From: Kitasatospora papulosa
GTDB lineage: Bacteria; Actinomycetota; Actinomycetes; Streptomycetales; Streptomycetaceae
Assembly (NCBI RefSeq): GCF_000717245.1
Contig: NZ_JNYQ01000004.1
Location: 372,001-436,000 of the forward strand
DNA length: 64,000 nt
Direction: 5' to 3'
The translations under genes and the position numbers were made by a program. The notes beneath the pieces were generated by a model. It ran no database searches and had not been told where the DNA came from. It saw only the letters and a program-made list of their open reading frames with translations. Positions 15,893 through 24,231 of this stretch are shown piece after piece (position 1 is the stretch's first letter; each line of letters starts with the position of its first letter).

Positions 15893-16648
15893 TCAGTTCC
15901 AGGCGTTGTTCCGGTTCTGGCCGTGGGCACCGTGCTGGCCCACACCGAACTGTGCCGCGGCCCCCTGGCCGATCTGGGCGTTCTGCGGAGGCAGCACCTC
16001 GCTGGGCTGCACGAGGGCGAAGCCCTGGCCCAGGAAGCTCAGCTCCCAGCCCTCGCCGGTGTTGCCGCGGCGCCGCATGACACCCGTGGAGTGCGTCTGG
16101 GCCTGCATCTGCACCCGCAGCCCGCTCGACCAGGCGACGATCGCGTCGGCGTCGGCGTTGACGTACTTGTCGGGTGTCACCTGCATCATCAGCGGCTGGC
16201 CGGAGGTCATCAGCGCGACCTTCCCGTTGCCCGAGATGTTCAGCTGGTACTTGCCGGTGCCGGAGATCCCGTACTGGCTGTCCACCGCGATGACCTCGGT
16301 GTGCAGCGAGGAGTCCAGCGCGAGGACGTACGCGCTGTCGACCGTCATCCCCTCGTGGTCGACGTCGACCACGTGGATGTACTGGGCGAGGTTGGCGAGG
16401 TAGACCGTGCCCTGACCGGAGCACCGCATGAGGTCGAGGCCCTCGCCCGTGCTCCTGCGGGCGCTGCGCTGGGCGTGCGACTGGTACTCCCCGTCGAACT
16501 CCATGAGCCCCTGGTAGGCGACCATGGCGCCCTTGCGGGCGAGGACGTCGTCATGACCGGTCAGCGCGACGCGCAGGAGCTGCGGGTTCTGGACGGTGTA
16601 GCGGTCCTGCGACTGCTGTTCGGTGTGGCTGAAAAGCGGACTCTGCAT
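15893..16648 (-). CDS. AIM24-family protein (third gene of TerD-AIM24 operon)
   Basis: A 251-residue AIM24-fold protein, related to yeast mitochondrial AIM24 and bacterial tryptophan-RNA-attenuator-like beta barrels. Conserved units are NPQLLRVALTGHDDVLARKG, GEGLDLMRCSGQGTVYLANL, then SGTGKYQLNISGNGKVALMT and WELSFLGQGFALVQPSE. It ends in a Gly/Gln/Asn-rich tail. GGGGGAGGA stands before ATG 16648. It is 18 bases behind the second AIM24 gene in a co-directional set headed by a TerD fusion. Biochemical role unknown. Confidence 0.85.
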   Translation of the reverse strand: MQSPLFSHTEQQSQDRYTVQNPQLLRVALTGHDDVLARKGAMVAYQGLMEFDGEYQSHAQRSARRSTGEGLDLMRCSGQGTVYLANLAQYIHVVDVDHEGMTVDSAYVLALDSSLHTEVIAVDSQYGISGTGKYQLNISGNGKVALMTSGQPLMMQVTPDKYVNADADAIVAWSSGLRVQMQAQTHSTGVMRRRGNTGEGWELSFLGQGFALVQPSEVLPPQNAQIGQGAAAQFGVGQHGAHGQNRNNAWN

Positions 16649-16666
16649 GATGTGTTCCTCCCCCGC

Positions 16667-17347
16667 TCAGTTCCGGACCCGCAGGCGGTCCGTACTGTCC
16701 TCGCTCGGCTGGACGACGACAATGCCCTGTCCCGAGAAGGCCATCTGGTAGGCCTCTCCGCTGCCCCGCCCGATGAGCGAGCCCGCCTTGAAGCTGCGCT
16801 TGCCCTTCACCTTGAGGTTCGGGGACCAGGCGACGAGTGCGTCGGGGTCGACGTACGTCTCGTCCTCGCCCCGGCCGCAGTCGACGACGATCGGCGTGCC
16901 GCGCGAGGTGATGGCGACCCACCCCGTGCCCTGGACGCAGACGTTCCACAGGCCCTGGCCGGCGAACTTGGCCAGTCCCTTGACCCGCTCGACACCCCAG
17001 GTGAGGTGGCTGTCGAAGGCGAGGAGGTTGGTGCCGTTGACCGACAGGGAGTCGTTGTCGAGGTTGATGACGACCACGTCGGCGCCGTAGTCGGCGAGGT
17101 AGAGCAGCCCGTCGCCGGCGCACTTCATCAGCGGCGCGCCCTCGCCGGTGATCCACTGGGAGGCGATCTGGCGGACGGCCGGCGGGTTGGGCTCGTACTG
17201 GATGAAGCCCTCGTAGGCCACCATCGAGCCGGTGCGCGCGTACAGGTCCTGGCCGCTTGCCATGGCGACCTTGAGCATCGTGCGGCCGTGGTTCTCCATG
17301 CGGGCCGTGACGGGGGTCGGGGCGAAGCCCGCGAGTTGCTGGTTCAT
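16667..17347 (-). CDS. AIM24-family protein (second gene of operon)
   Basis: A 226-residue AIM24 protein with the same repeated elements as its neighbours: MLKVAMASGQDLYARTGSMV, GEGAPLMKCAGDGLLYLADY, then GLWNVCVQGTGWVAITSRGT and YQMAFSGQGIVVVQPSE. It has no signal peptide or membrane segment. GAGGGAG precedes ATG 17347 at good spacing and only 11 bases separate it from the stop of the TerD-AIM24 gene, so co-translation in one operon is likely. It is a paralogue of the flanking AIM24 domains. Confidence 0.85.
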   Translation of the reverse strand: MNQQLAGFAPTPVTARMENHGRTMLKVAMASGQDLYARTGSMVAYEGFIQYEPNPPAVRQIASQWITGEGAPLMKCAGDGLLYLADYGADVVVINLDNDSLSVNGTNLLAFDSHLTWGVERVKGLAKFAGQGLWNVCVQGTGWVAITSRGTPIVVDCGRGEDETYVDPDALVAWSPNLKVKGKRSFKAGSLIGRGSGEAYQMAFSGQGIVVVQPSEDSTDRLRVRN

Positions 17348-17358
17348 GACGGGCTCCC

Positions 17359-18951
17359 TCAGACCTCGTAGGGCTGGACGACGACGAAGTTCCCGGGGGC
17401 TCCCCGGAACTGGAGGTTCACGGTCTCCCCGCTGTGTCCCGGATACGCGTTGCGGCGCAGCCGGACCTGGCTGGAGACGATCACCTGGGAGGCCGACGAC
17501 CAGGCCACCACGGCGTTGCAGTCGGCGAAGGTGGTCGGCGTGACCGGCAGGACGACCGGCACACCGTGGGTCTTGACGACCACGGTGCCGGTGCCCTGGA
17601 ACTGCATGGTGAACAGGGCGCCGCCGGGGATGCCGTGCCCTTCGATCCTGCGGACCTCGTACAGCAGGGACTCGTCGAAGGCGAGGACGTTCTCCGCGGA
17701 GACGCAGATGCCGTCGCCCTGCAGTTCGATGGGGTGCAGGTGCGCCCCTTCCTCCGCGAGGAAGACCTGGCCGCGGCCGGTGCAGCGCATCAGCTGCATC
17801 TCCTGGCCGGTCGCGTTGCCGACCATGCGGCCGGCGAACCCGGCTCCCTTGTAACCGAAGTCCACCTTGCCCTGGTACATCACCATGCTGCCCTGGCGGG
17901 CCAGCACCGGCATACCGCCCATCGTGAGGTCGACGCGCATGAGCTGCTGGTTCTGCGAGGTCCAGCGCTGCCCCGTGGCCGCCTCCTTGTAGGGCTGCAG
18001 GGCGGCCTGCAGCCCCGCACCGGCGGCGGGAACACCCTGGGGAACACCGTGCGGCAGGCCCGGAGGCTGCTGCCCGAACGGCACCGGGGGCTGCTGGCCG
18101 TAAGGCGGTGCCGCGGGGGGCTGCTGACCGTAGGGCGGGGCGGCGGGAGGAGCACCCTGTCCCGGGATCTGCCCGAACTGCGGCTGCTGGGGCGGCTGCC
18201 CGTACGGAGCGGGCGCCTGGGGCGCCATCGGTGCGGCGATCGTGGGCGCCGCGTGCACCGGGGGCTGCTGCGGTGCGGGAGCCGGCGCCGACGGGGCACC
18301 GAAGGCGGGTGCCGGCTGGGGCGCCTGGGGCGCTGCCGGAGCACCGAACGCGGGAGGGGCGGACGCCTGGGACGGGGGCGCGAAGGCGGGAGGGGCGTCC
18401 TGGGACGGCGCGGCGGGAGCTTCCTCGGCGACCTCGCCGCCGAAGTTCTTGAGCAGCGCGTCGAGTCCGCCGTCGAAGCCCTGGCCGACCGCGGCGAAGC
18501 GCCAGACGTCCTTCAGGTAGAAGTCACCGAGCATGACCGCGCGCTCGGTGGTGAACTCCGAACCGGTGAAGGCGTACTTCACCACTTCCTCGCCGCCGGC
18601 GACGATCCGGATGTACCCGGGACCCACCTGCGACATCTGCCCGGCACCGTCGAGGGTCGCGGTGAAGGACAGCTTGTGGATGTTCGCCGGAATGCGGTCG
18701 AGTGTGACGCGGAACGATTCGGTGTCACCGGCCTGGGCACCGAGGAGCTGAATGGACTCCTCCGGTGATTTCGGCTGGTTGAAGAAGATGAAATACCGGT
18801 CGTCGGAGAGCTGCTCGTCGGCGTCGAGACCGAAGCAGCTGATGTCGAACGTCAGGCCGGGGCCCGCGATCTGCACGCCTACGTACAGATCCGTCCCTGA
18901 CGTGAGATCACTGACCTTGGCCTTGTGGCCGCGCTGGAATTCCCTGGCCAT
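17359..18951 (-). CDS. TerD-AIM24 fusion protein
   Basis: A 530-residue two-domain protein. Residues ~1-185 are a TerD/stress-protein domain (MAREFQRGHKAKVSDL ... GLTFDISCFGLDADEQLSDD, RYFIFFNQPKSPEESIQLLG, FTTERAVMLGDFYLKDVWRF), the Ca2+-binding fold of tellurite/stress loci. Residues ~190-345 are a Pro/Ala/Gln-rich linker with GQQPP repeats. The rest is an AIM24 domain (QNQQLMRVDLTMGGMPVLAR ... FRGAPGNFVVVQPYEV). ATG 18951 begins the TerD domain directly. It heads an operon with two further AIM24 genes. Stress-response scaffolding at the membrane or on Ca2+ is a guess from the family. Confidence 0.88.
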   Translation of the reverse strand: MAREFQRGHKAKVSDLTSGTDLYVGVQIAGPGLTFDISCFGLDADEQLSDDRYFIFFNQPKSPEESIQLLGAQAGDTESFRVTLDRIPANIHKLSFTATLDGAGQMSQVGPGYIRIVAGGEEVVKYAFTGSEFTTERAVMLGDFYLKDVWRFAAVGQGFDGGLDALLKNFGGEVAEEAPAAPSQDAPPAFAPPSQASAPPAFGAPAAPQAPQPAPAFGAPSAPAPAPQQPPVHAAPTIAAPMAPQAPAPYGQPPQQPQFGQIPGQGAPPAAPPYGQQPPAAPPYGQQPPVPFGQQPPGLPHGVPQGVPAAGAGLQAALQPYKEAATGQRWTSQNQQLMRVDLTMGGMPVLARQGSMVMYQGKVDFGYKGAGFAGRMVGNATGQEMQLMRCTGRGQVFLAEEGAHLHPIELQGDGICVSAENVLAFDESLLYEVRRIEGHGIPGGALFTMQFQGTGTVVVKTHGVPVVLPVTPTTFADCNAVVAWSSASQVIVSSQVRLRRNAYPGHSGETVNLQFRGAPGNFVVVQPYEV

Positions 18952-19057
18952 GCGTAACGACCGTCCCCCATCCCGAAGGTGAATGCGTCGCGTCAGGCTA
19001 ACCGCAAACCACGACAATGAGCCAAGCCGGTACAGACCCGGTACACAACCGGCGACG

Positions 19058-19684
19058 TCACTCCTCGCGAGCGGCGGGCAGCCGGGGAAGCCGGTCGGCA
19101 GCCACGACTCCTTCGAGATATCCCCGTGCGCGCTCGGTGCGGGGGTACGCCTCCAGGAGCCGCCAGAAGCGCGGCCCGTGCCCCGGAACCAGCAGGTGGG
19201 CCAGCTCGTGGAGGAGGACGTAGTCGACGACGTACTCGGGCATGCCCTGCAGTCGGTGCGAGAGCCGGATGCTGCCCTCCGCCGGGGTGCACGAGCCCCA
19301 GCGGGTGTTCTGATTGGTCACCCAGCGCACGGAGGCGGGCCGCGCCCGGCCTTCGAGGTACTGGTCCGAGAGCCGCTCGGCACGGTCGGACAGCTCGCTG
19401 TCACCGATGACCCGCTTGCTCTCCTGCGCCGCGAGCTTGTCGAGCATCACGCCGACCCAGCGCTGCTCCTCCGCCTCGGACATGCGGGCGGGGATGAGCA
19501 CGATGGTGCGATCGCCCTCACGGTACGCGGAGACCGTCCTGCTGCGCCGCGCGCTCCTGCGGACCTCGACCGGGCTCGCCGATGTCCCGCGGGGCGGCTG
19601 GGTGGCTGCGGCGCGGCGCTGCTGGCGTCCGGCGCGGCGCTCGGGGGTCGCCCCGGCGAGACCGGGAGGGGAGTCGGCGGGCAC
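19058..19684 (-). CDS. YgjP-like (DUF45/M48-type) zinc metallopeptidase-fold protein
   Basis: A 208-residue protein. The zinc site is VDYVLLHELAHLLVPGHGPR near residue 160, with HELAH plus a third His in GHGPRFW. The upstream RWGSCTPAEGSIRLSHRL block is the typical YgjP/SprT-like signature. The N-terminal 45 residues are Arg/Ala-rich. The E. coli family member YgjP has been reported as a nucleotide pyrophosphatase, so peptidase activity should not be assumed. GTG 19684 is the only upstream start. It precedes the TerD-AIM24 operon in the same direction with a gap of 106 bases. Confidence 0.82.
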   Translation of the reverse strand: MPADSPPGLAGATPERRAGRQQRRAAATQPPRGTSASPVEVRRSARRSRTVSAYREGDRTIVLIPARMSEAEEQRWVGVMLDKLAAQESKRVIGDSELSDRAERLSDQYLEGRARPASVRWVTNQNTRWGSCTPAEGSIRLSHRLQGMPEYVVDYVLLHELAHLLVPGHGPRFWRLLEAYPRTERARGYLEGVVAADRLPRLPAAREE

Positions 19685-19863
19685 GGCACGACGTTACCCG
19701 CCCACGAAGGGGGAAGTCCCGCCACTCGGGGGTTCAGCCTTGATCCACTTCTCGGTCCGCACCATTTGAACGACTAATGCCCCGGCCTGTGGACAACTTT
19801 CGGCCCGTTTCGCCGTCACGTTGCATTCTGGCAACGGATCACGAGACCGACCTGGGAGAAGTC

Positions 19864-21012
19864 ATGCATCTCATGCTGAAGCCCGCACTCCGCCGGGCCT
19901 GGCGTGGACGGAACACCGTGCAATTCGGCGTGACGCCGGCGCACGCGGTCACGCTGGGGCCGATGGATATCGCCACCGGAAGTTTTCTGGAACTGCTCGA
20001 CGGCACGCGCGGACTTCCTCTGTTGCGCGAGGAGGCCAGAGCCCTGGACCTGTCGGACCGGCACGTGGACATTCTGGTGTCACGCCTCACGGAAGCCGGT
20101 CTGCTGGACGATCCGGACGCCGGCGGCCCGGAGGCCGACGCCTTACGGCTTCGCGCCGAGGCCGTCGAGCGGCAGCGCCCTGACGCGGCGGCCCTCTCCG
20201 TCGTCCATCCGGCGCCCGGCAGCGGGCTGCGCAGACTCGCGGCCCGGCGCGCGATGCGGGTCCAGGTGCGCGGTGCGGGCAGGGTCGGCGCGGCGATCGC
20301 CGCTGTGCTGTCCGGTTCGGGGGTGGGCCACGTCGAGGTCCTCGACGGGGGCCGCACGGAGCCTTGGGACGTGGCACCGGGCGGGCTCCCGGCGTCGTCC
20401 GTCGGGGAACGCCGGGACACCGCGGCCCGGCAGCTGGTGCGCAGATCGGCGGTCGGCGGGCCGCCCCCGCACCCGGTGGGGACGAGCAGGGCTCCGGCAT
20501 GCGGCGAGCCCGCCCTGTCCCTGATCGTGGTGGCGCCCCGGGACGGCCTCTCCGTCTACGCCCCCGATCCGGATGTCGCCGCACCGTGGATCGCCTCGGG
20601 CACACCGCATCTCTACGCCGGTGTCATCGAGGCCACGGGAGTGGTCGGTCCCCTGGTGCTGCCCGGAGGCACGGGCTGCGCGGGCTGCCTGGCCCTGAAC
20701 CGTGCGGAGGCCGACCCGCAGTGGCCCCGGATGCTCGCCCAGTGGAAGTCAGGGCGGCGCACCTGCGTGCAGGCGTGTGAGCTGGGTCTGGCGACAGCGG
20801 TGGCCGGGCTCGCCGCCGCCCACGCCCTGTCCTTCCTCGACGGGGAACTCCCCGCCGGCACGGGGACACGCTGGGAGGCCGCCATGCCTCTGCTGGACTG
20901 GCGGTCGGAGCGGCTGGCGCCGCACCCCGACTGTCCCTGCGGCGCCGCCGGGCACACTGAGGTGGAGCTCACCTCCGCGGCCGCCGCCGCGCAGGACACA
21001 ATGGCCGGGTGA
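19864..21012 (+). CDS. ThiF/E1-like protein with RiPP-cyclodehydratase-type N-terminus (orphan)
   Basis: A 382-residue protein. The N-terminal ~85 residues (LKPALRRAWRGRNTVQFGVT, then LELLDGTRGLPLLREEARAL) resemble the winged-helix/peptide-recognition part of azoline-forming (TOMM) cyclodehydratase partner proteins. The middle is a degenerate Rossmann ThiF/E1 fold (VQVRGAGRVGAAIAAVLSGS). Zinc-type cysteines CAGC and CPCG follow near residues 277 and 362. GGGAGAA precedes ATG 19864. No YcaO, precursor or dehydrogenase gene is nearby. It could be an orphan RiPP-like modifier or a repurposed sulfur-carrier adenylase. Confidence 0.75.
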   Translation: MHLMLKPALRRAWRGRNTVQFGVTPAHAVTLGPMDIATGSFLELLDGTRGLPLLREEARALDLSDRHVDILVSRLTEAGLLDDPDAGGPEADALRLRAEAVERQRPDAAALSVVHPAPGSGLRRLAARRAMRVQVRGAGRVGAAIAAVLSGSGVGHVEVLDGGRTEPWDVAPGGLPASSVGERRDTAARQLVRRSAVGGPPPHPVGTSRAPACGEPALSLIVVAPRDGLSVYAPDPDVAAPWIASGTPHLYAGVIEATGVVGPLVLPGGTGCAGCLALNRAEADPQWPRMLAQWKSGRRTCVQACELGLATAVAGLAAAHALSFLDGELPAGTGTRWEAAMPLLDWRSERLAPHPDCPCGAAGHTEVELTSAAAAAQDTMAG

Positions 21013-21075
21013 CCGCCGCCGACGGAGCGGAGCCGGACGTCACGTGGCACGGCGATCTGGGAACTGGAGGGGCAC

Positions 21076-22518
21076 ATGTCTGATCTTCCCCGGAAGGCGG
21101 TCACCCGTACCGCGAAGCTGGCAGCTCTGCCGCTAGGCTTCGCCGGGCGTGCCACCTGGGGCCTGGGCAAGCGGATCGGCGGGAAGTCCGCCGAGATCGT
21201 CGCCCGCGAGGTCCAGCAGCGCACGGCGGACCAGCTCTTCAAGGTGCTCGGGGAGTTGAAGGGCGGCGCGATGAAGCTCGGACAGGCGCTGTCCGTCTTC
21301 GAGTCCGCCTTGCCCGAAGATGTCGCGGGCCCCTACCGTGCGGCGCTGACGAAGCTGCAGGAGGCAGCGCCTCCCATGCCGACCCGCACGGTCCACGGGG
21401 TGCTGGCGGAACGGCTCGGCGAGGACTGGCGGGAGCTGTTCACCGAATTCGAGGACCAGCCGTCGGCCGCGGCATCGATCGGACAGGTCCATCGGGCCGT
21501 CTGGCACGACGGACGTGATGTCGCCGTGAAGGTCCAGTACCCGGGCGCGGGTGAGGCGTTGCTGTCCGACCTCACCCAGCTCAGCCGCTTCGCACGCCTC
21601 CTCGGCCCTCTGGTGCCCGGCATGGACATCAAACCGCTCATCACGGAACTCCGTGACCGGGTCTCCGAGGAACTGGACTACGAGCTCGAGGCACGGGCCC
21701 AGCGCGAGCACGCGGCCGAGTTCGAGGACGATCCGGACGTGGTGATCCCGGGAGTGCTCCACCAGTCGGACCAGGTGCTGGTCACGGAGTGGATCGAGGG
21801 GATCCCCCTGTCGGAGGTGATCGCCGACGGCACCGCGGAACAGCGTGACCGGGCGGGCCAGTTGCTGGCACGTTTCCTCTTCTCGGGGCCGGCGCGCACG
21901 GGTCTGCTCCACGCGGACCCCCACCCCGGCAATTTCCGGCTGCTGCCGCCTGCCGGGGTGCCCGCCGACGGGACGGAGGAGCCGGCCGCGGGTGACGGCC
22001 GGTGGCGCCTGGGAGTACTGGACTTCGGGACGGTGGACCGGCTGCCTGGCGGCCTGCCGGGCATCATCGGCGACGCCCTGCGGATGACGCTGGAAGGGGA
22101 CGCCGACGCCGTCTACGCGATGCTGCGCGAGGCGGGGTTCGTCAAGGAGTCGATCGAGCTCGAACCGGACGCCGTACTCGCCTATCTGCTCCCCATCATC
22201 GAACCGGCCCAGGCGGACGAGTTCACCTTCACCCGATCCTGGCTGCGCAGCCAGGCCGCCCGGATCGCCGACCCGCGCTCCCCCGCACATCAGTTGGGCA
22301 AGCAGCTGAATCTGCCCCCGTCGTACCTGCTGATACACCGTGTGACCCTGAGCACGATCGGGGTGCTGTGCCAGCTGGGCGCGACCGTCCGGCTGCGGGA
22401 CGAGCTGGAGTCCTGGCTGCCGGGCTTCCTCCCGGAGTACGAACCGGACGAGGCCGACGCCGACGAACGTACGACGGACGGGAACAGCGCGCAGGACGAT
22501 ACGCCGGTCGAGGTGTAG
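21076..22518 (+). CDS. ABC1/UbiB-family atypical kinase
   Basis: A 480-residue ABC1 (UbiB/COQ8-like) protein. All signature motifs are present: KxGQ in ELKGGAMKLGQALSVFESAL (residues ~62-81), the Ala-rich loop in SAAASIGQVHRAV, the VAVKVQYPG lysine, the LLHADPHPGNF catalytic loop and the LDFGTVD metal-binding DFG. Relatives are unusual ATPases/kinases linked to quinone and lipid metabolism; Streptomyces makes menaquinone, so the substrate is open. There is no C-terminal membrane helix, and the tail is acidic. ATG 21076 follows CTGGAGG. It lies 63 bases downstream of the E1-like gene and may be co-transcribed. Confidence 0.88.
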   Translation: MSDLPRKAVTRTAKLAALPLGFAGRATWGLGKRIGGKSAEIVAREVQQRTADQLFKVLGELKGGAMKLGQALSVFESALPEDVAGPYRAALTKLQEAAPPMPTRTVHGVLAERLGEDWRELFTEFEDQPSAAASIGQVHRAVWHDGRDVAVKVQYPGAGEALLSDLTQLSRFARLLGPLVPGMDIKPLITELRDRVSEELDYELEARAQREHAAEFEDDPDVVIPGVLHQSDQVLVTEWIEGIPLSEVIADGTAEQRDRAGQLLARFLFSGPARTGLLHADPHPGNFRLLPPAGVPADGTEEPAAGDGRWRLGVLDFGTVDRLPGGLPGIIGDALRMTLEGDADAVYAMLREAGFVKESIELEPDAVLAYLLPIIEPAQADEFTFTRSWLRSQAARIADPRSPAHQLGKQLNLPPSYLLIHRVTLSTIGVLCQLGATVRLRDELESWLPGFLPEYEPDEADADERTTDGNSAQDDTPVEV

Positions 22519-22546
22519 GAGGAGACGTCGCCTCCGCGCCCACGGG

Positions 22547-22750
22547 TCACCACCAGGCCGAGTCGAGCCGGCTCTCGATGGCCCTGATGTGCGTACGGGC
22601 GCAGTCCTCGCAGACGTACCGGTGCCCGCCGTCCTCCACGGAGCAGAGCCACGTCGCCGGTGGTGCGCCCGGCTCCCGGATGGTTGCGCAACGGGCACAC
22701 GTCACGTGGCCGCCCACCGGCGTCTCGGGGTGATGAGTCTCCTCGTCCAC
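22547..22750 (-). CDS. Small cysteine-rich (zinc-ribbon-like) protein
   Basis: A 67-residue protein with two CxxC pairs, TCARC near residue 17 and CEDC near residue 47, plus an intermediate Cys in TWLCSV, an arrangement expected to bind one zinc. The C-terminus is ARTHIRAIESRLDSAWW. It looks like a small adaptor or nucleic-acid-binding protein conserved in streptomycetes; no function is known. The start is GTG 22750. It is convergent with the ABC1 kinase gene. Confidence 0.75.
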   Translation of the reverse strand: MDEETHHPETPVGGHVTCARCATIREPGAPPATWLCSVEDGGHRYVCEDCARTHIRAIESRLDSAWW

Positions 22751-22797
22751 CTCGCGACGATAACGCCGTGCGCCGGGCCACGCGCGCCGGGACGCAC

Positions 22798-22829
22798 AAC
22801 GGGGCCGGCCTGTTCGGGCCGGCCCCGTT
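22798..22829 (-). terminator. Strong hairpin downstream of the wblC-linked small gene
   Basis: AACGGGGCCGGCC (22798-22810) pairs perfectly with 22817-22829 across a TGTTCG loop. On the minus strand it ends transcription coming from wblC and the small downstream gene. Confidence 0.78.
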
Positions 22830-22891
22830 GTCGGGGAGGGTGGCTGCCTGGAGGGCCGAGCGGTGGCCCGGCAGCCGTACTGCTGGGTCCG

Positions 22892-23062
22892 TCAGTGCAT
22901 GACGGCCATGGCGAGCGCGCGGCGGGCGCGCATCGAGGCACGCTCGGCTCGGCGCTGCATCCGCCGGGCGGCCACCAGGCGCACAGCCTGACGTCCCTCC
23001 TCGGCTTCCCTCAGGCGGTCGTGCATATGCGCACGGGCCAGAGCTTCTGGGATGAGTTGCAT
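22892..23062 (-). CDS. Small basic helical protein downstream of wblC
   Basis: A 56-residue, Arg/Ala/Met-rich, probably all-helical protein (MQLIPEALARAHMHDRLREA, then RRMQRRAERASMRARRALAM). No known domain. ATG 23062 has only a weak AGGA upstream; an alternative ATG at 23155 would add 31 residues and has an AGG near it. It lies 185 bases behind wblC in the same direction and before a strong terminator, so it may share the wblC transcript. Its basic amphipathic character would suit nucleic acid or ribosome binding, but that is inference. Confidence 0.6.
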   Translation of the reverse strand: MQLIPEALARAHMHDRLREAEEGRQAVRLVAARRMQRRAERASMRARRALAMAVMH

Positions 23063-23247
23063 CTCGCGGGTCCTGTTCTGACGCGAGTCGTTCGCGCCGA
23101 TGATGGTGACGTCCGGGGTCGCTGAGCCGACGGGCTCCCGCGTGGTGGTGATCATTGGTGCCTGATTCCGGGGGTCATGGGTCTGGGGACGGTCGATGGT
23201 TCCGATGCGCTTCGTTCGTGTGGGGGACATGACCCCCAGGCCGGGGG

Positions 23248-23616
23248 TCACGCCGCGACCGGGTTCTTGCGCGGACGCCCACGGGGACGCTTCCGGGCGA
23301 CGACGACGCCCTGCACGAAGAGCTCGCCACCCCAGACACCCCACGGCTCGCGCCGCTCCTTGGCCCCGGCGAGGCAGGCCTCGACCAGCGGGCAGGTCCG
23401 GCAGAGGGACTTCGCGTACTCGACGTCCGCGGGGGACTCGGCGAAGAAGACCTCCGGGTCGTAGGAACGGCACGGAACGGGTACGCCGAGGTTCTCGATG
23501 GCGTCGTCGAGCGCGGTGAGCGCGGTGAGGGGGGTCAAGGTGGAGTCCTCCGTGAGGCCGGGCGGGGTGATCGTGTCGGAAGGCGGTACGGACGGGGCGT
23601 GCGTCTCGAGTTGCAC
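23248..23616 (-). CDS. wblC: WblC/WhiB7-type transcription factor
   Basis: A 122-residue WhiB-family protein. Four Fe-S cysteines: one in VPCRSYDPEVFF (residue ~50) and three in LCRTCPLVEACLAG. The EPWGVWGGE turn that contacts the sigma factor is present, and a C-terminal AT-hook RPRGRPRKN marks the WblC/WhiB7 subclass. These proteins bind the primary sigma factor and activate intrinsic antibiotic-resistance genes at promoters with an AT-rich block before the -35. GTG 23616 is used. The gene is preceded by a long leader with an upstream ORF and an intrinsic terminator, so expression is probably conditional on ribosome stress. Confidence 0.95.
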   Translation of the reverse strand: MQLETHAPSVPPSDTITPPGLTEDSTLTPLTALTALDDAIENLGVPVPCRSYDPEVFFAESPADVEYAKSLCRTCPLVEACLAGAKERREPWGVWGGELFVQGVVVARKRPRGRPRKNPVAA

Positions 23617-23720
23617 GGTGGTGTTGTCCTCGTCTGGTCGTGCCGGCCTGTTGGCCGGTTGGCGGCTGGTACCAGGTCCTGCTGTCCCGAGGCTCCTTCG
23701 TCTCGTCTCATCCGTTCGGA

Positions 23721-23763
23721 CAAAACAAAAGGGCCGCGGATCCCGAGTGGGGTTCCGCGGCCC
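23721..23763 (-). terminator. Intrinsic terminator (attenuator) in the wblC leader
   Basis: On the minus strand, GGGCCGCGGA and TCCGCGGCCC form a 10-bp stem (outer arms 23731-23740 and 23754-23763) followed at once by TTTTGTTTTG (23730-23721), the best-formed intrinsic terminator in the window. It sits between the stop of the upstream ORF and wblC and would block expression unless an alternative fold forms. A smaller hairpin GCCTGAT/ATCAGGC spans the uORF stop region. Confidence 0.85.
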
Positions 23764-23787
23764 TGAAGGCGCCGGCCTGATTCTGTA

Positions 23788-24117
23788 TCAGGCTGGATCA
23801 CTCCAGGGTTCAGGCCCACGGAAGGCCCACATCGTGTGGTGCTGCGTCGTCTGCTTCTTGGCTCCGGCACCGGCTGCGGCTGCCGCAAAGGCATAGGCCG
23901 AGGCCTGTCCCTTCGCTACCGCTGCTTCCAGTGCCTCGGTCGGTCGCTCATTGCGCTCCCGCACGGGCAGGCTCGCCAGGGGCAGCGGGCGGACGGCGGG
24001 AACGCCGGACACACGGGTGCCACCGAGGGAGAGCTCCGCAGAGCGGGTGAGGCCGAGCGAGCAGGTGGAGACGACCGACGGATCGGTCATTTTGATGGTG
24101 TTGATGATGCTGATCAC
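23788..24117 (-). CDS. Upstream ORF in the wblC leader (109 codons)
   Basis: An open frame from GTG 24117, with AGGAGG 8 bases before it, to a TGA 24 bases before the attenuator stem. The product (MISIINTIKMTDPSVVSTCS ... AYAFAAAAAGAGAKKQTTQH, ending MWAFRGPEPWSDPA) matches no family I know and contains an Ala-rich run and a KKQTTQHH stretch. uORF-mediated attenuation of whiB7/wblC has been reported in actinobacteria, and this layout fits: slow translation near the end could disrupt the terminator. Whether the peptide itself has a role is unknown. Confidence 0.7.
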   Translation of the reverse strand: MISIINTIKMTDPSVVSTCSLGLTRSAELSLGGTRVSGVPAVRPLPLASLPVRERNERPTEALEAAVAKGQASAYAFAAAAAGAGAKKQTTQHHTMWAFRGPEPWSDPA

Positions 24118-24231
24118 GACAATCGCCTCCTCTCGGCGTCTCAAGGGACCGGCCGGGACCGGTCCTGCGGTATTCGGATAAGTACAGCACGGAGTCAGGG
24201 CTTCAGAGAAGTCGCTGTTCCCGTGGTTAAG

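Noticed and set aside
19864..22518. A RiPP biosynthetic gene cluster around the E1-like gene
   Set aside because: No YcaO, precursor peptide, dehydrogenase or transporter is nearby.
22518..22535. Near-palindrome GGAGGAGACGTCGCCTCC after the ABC1 kinase gene, considered as terminator
   Set aside because: Interrupted arms, no usable loop and no U-run; too weak to call.
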